From Trueperaceae bacterium (lineage in GTDB: Bacteria > Deinococcota > Deinococci > Deinococcales > Trueperaceae): a stretch of 7,211 bases of DNA. Numbering within the stretch: the stretch's first letter is position 1; the number at the start of each line of letters is the position of its first letter. Shown here in pieces: positions 6,572 to 7,211 of this stretch. The DNA is taken from the NCBI GenBank assembly GCA_007128755.1, contig SKWV01000129.1:1-7211 (forward strand), given 5' to 3'. Both the position numbers and the translations under genes were made by a program. The notes under the pieces were generated by a model. The model saw only the letters and a program-made list of their open reading frames with translations, did no database searches and was not told where the DNA came from.

Positions 6572-7211
6572 CCGACCTCACAGAGCGGAGTCCGCTCACG
6601 CCCAGAACCATGAACGCCGTCGCGTTCGCCAAGGCCGCGAGCATGCAGCACGCGACGATGCCCAGGACAGGGGCGATCACTGCACTGGCCAACGCAGCGC
6701 CGCCGCAGGCTCCGGTCAATTCTACTGCATACACGATCGCCGCCGAGCGTTCGGGTCGGCGGTCGAGCGCCAGGAAGCAGCTCGTGGCGAGCGGGAAGTC
6801 CGCGCCGTTGAGGACGCCCGACACGAAGGTGAAGAGCGCGAACGCCACGAACACGGCCGTCGGTGACGCGAGACCGCCCGCCCAGGGGAGCGCCACGGCG
6901 ACGCCTAGCGCCATGATCGCGACGGCCAGCTGGACGAAAGCCAGGACGCGACGGTCGGTCTGATCGGGTACGAGCACACGTGTCAGCGTCGCGCCCAGTG
7001 CCAACCCGGCCATGAAGATCGCCACGATCAGGCCGACCATCTCGTACACGAAGCCATAGACGCTCTGGAAGGCGAACAGCAGGGCGACCTGCATCGTCAT
7101 GGTAGAGAGGCCCGTGGTGAACACCGCGACCAGGACGGCGTAGCGCGGAGCCGCGCGCTCGCGCGTGCGCGGCAGCGCGCGGAGCGCCGCCGCGGCAGCG
7201 AGCATCAGCGC
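6555..7211 (-). CDS. C-terminal part of a polytopic membrane protein, fused MFS/spermidine synthase type (partial)
   Basis: The frame is open to the right edge, so the N-terminus is missing. About 219 residues are visible, with six hydrophobic segments. Numbered from the Met codon at 7205, they lie near 21-43, 51-76, 87-106, 115-136, 155-180 and 183-203. The pattern GLSTMTMQ...VYEMVGLIVAIFMAGLALG, then GVLNGADFPLA, then IVYAVELTGACGGA...PVLGI, resembles the membrane segments of proteins annotated as fused MFS/spermidine synthases. Because the protein ends just after the sixth helix, the SpeE-like aminopropyltransferase fold, if present, should be encoded beyond 7211. It could instead be a stand-alone MFS-like transporter. 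Its stop overlaps the start of the Tat-tagged AmrS-like gene, so the two are almost certainly co-transcribed and probably work together. No enzymatic motif is visible in the part shown. Confidence 0.75.
   Translation of the reverse strand, partial: ALMLAAAAALRALPRTRERAAPRYAVLVAVFTTGLSTMTMQVALLFAFQSVYGFVYEMVGLIVAIFMAGLALGATLTRVLVPDQTDRRVLAFVQLAVAIMALGVAVALPWAGGLASPTAVFVAFALFTFVSGVLNGADFPLATSCFLALDRRPERSAAIVYAVELTGACGGAALASAVIAPVLGIVACCMLAALANATAFMVLGVSGLRSVRSDARAT

Noticed and set aside
4376..6613. 745-residue plus-strand open frame across the radical SAM region
   Set aside because: It is an out-of-frame and antisense reading of two clearly recognisable genes, with low-complexity Arg/His/Pro composition.
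5387..7211. Complete AmmeMemoRadiSam cluster
   Set aside because: Only the radical SAM member is visible. No AMMECR1 or Memo gene lies in the window, so the three-gene system cannot be claimed.

Overview
The window is very GC-rich. It carries dense long antisense open frames, strong GGAGG-type ribosome sites and a TGnTANNNT-style extended -10. This fits a high-GC bacterium, most likely an actinobacterium, but no marker gene fixes the taxon and I hold this loosely.

Layout, left to right. (1) Positions 101-874 on the minus strand encode a multi-pass membrane protein that looks like a CPBP (CAAX protease/bacteriocin-processing, Abi) family member whose catalytic motif 1 is degraded. (2) An intergenic block at 875-1224 holds a degenerate 15-bp tandem repeat (1021-1098) and a small hairpin (1111-1125). 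(3) Transcribed away from it, 1225-2121 on the plus strand encodes a CPBP protein with all motifs intact. (4) After 71 bases, 2193-4118 encodes an exported serine beta-lactamase/penicillin-binding-protein-like hydrolase with four C-terminal membrane helices, probably co-transcribed with the CPBP gene. (5) 4266-5318 on the plus strand is a PflX-type (COG1313) radical SAM protein that begins with a Tat (twin-arginine) signal. It is read from a probable promoter very close to its start. (6) Convergent to it, 5387-6571 on the minus strand is a second radical SAM protein, of the AmmeMemoRadiSam (AmrS, PflA-like) type, also with a Tat signal. It overlaps by 17 bases the end of (7), a polytopic membrane protein (6555 to beyond the right edge) that resembles the C-terminal membrane half of fused MFS/spermidine-synthase proteins.

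The left half looks like a cell-envelope/proteolysis neighbourhood: two CPBP-type proteins and a penicillin-binding-like hydrolase. The right half is the most interesting part. Two different radical SAM enzymes, normally cytoplasmic, both carry twin-arginine leaders, and they sit next to a membrane protein from a family often fused to an aminopropyltransferase-like fold. This suggests a membrane-associated or exported radical SAM module of unknown substrate. That interpretation is inference; the leaders, cysteine motifs and gene order are visible in the sequence.
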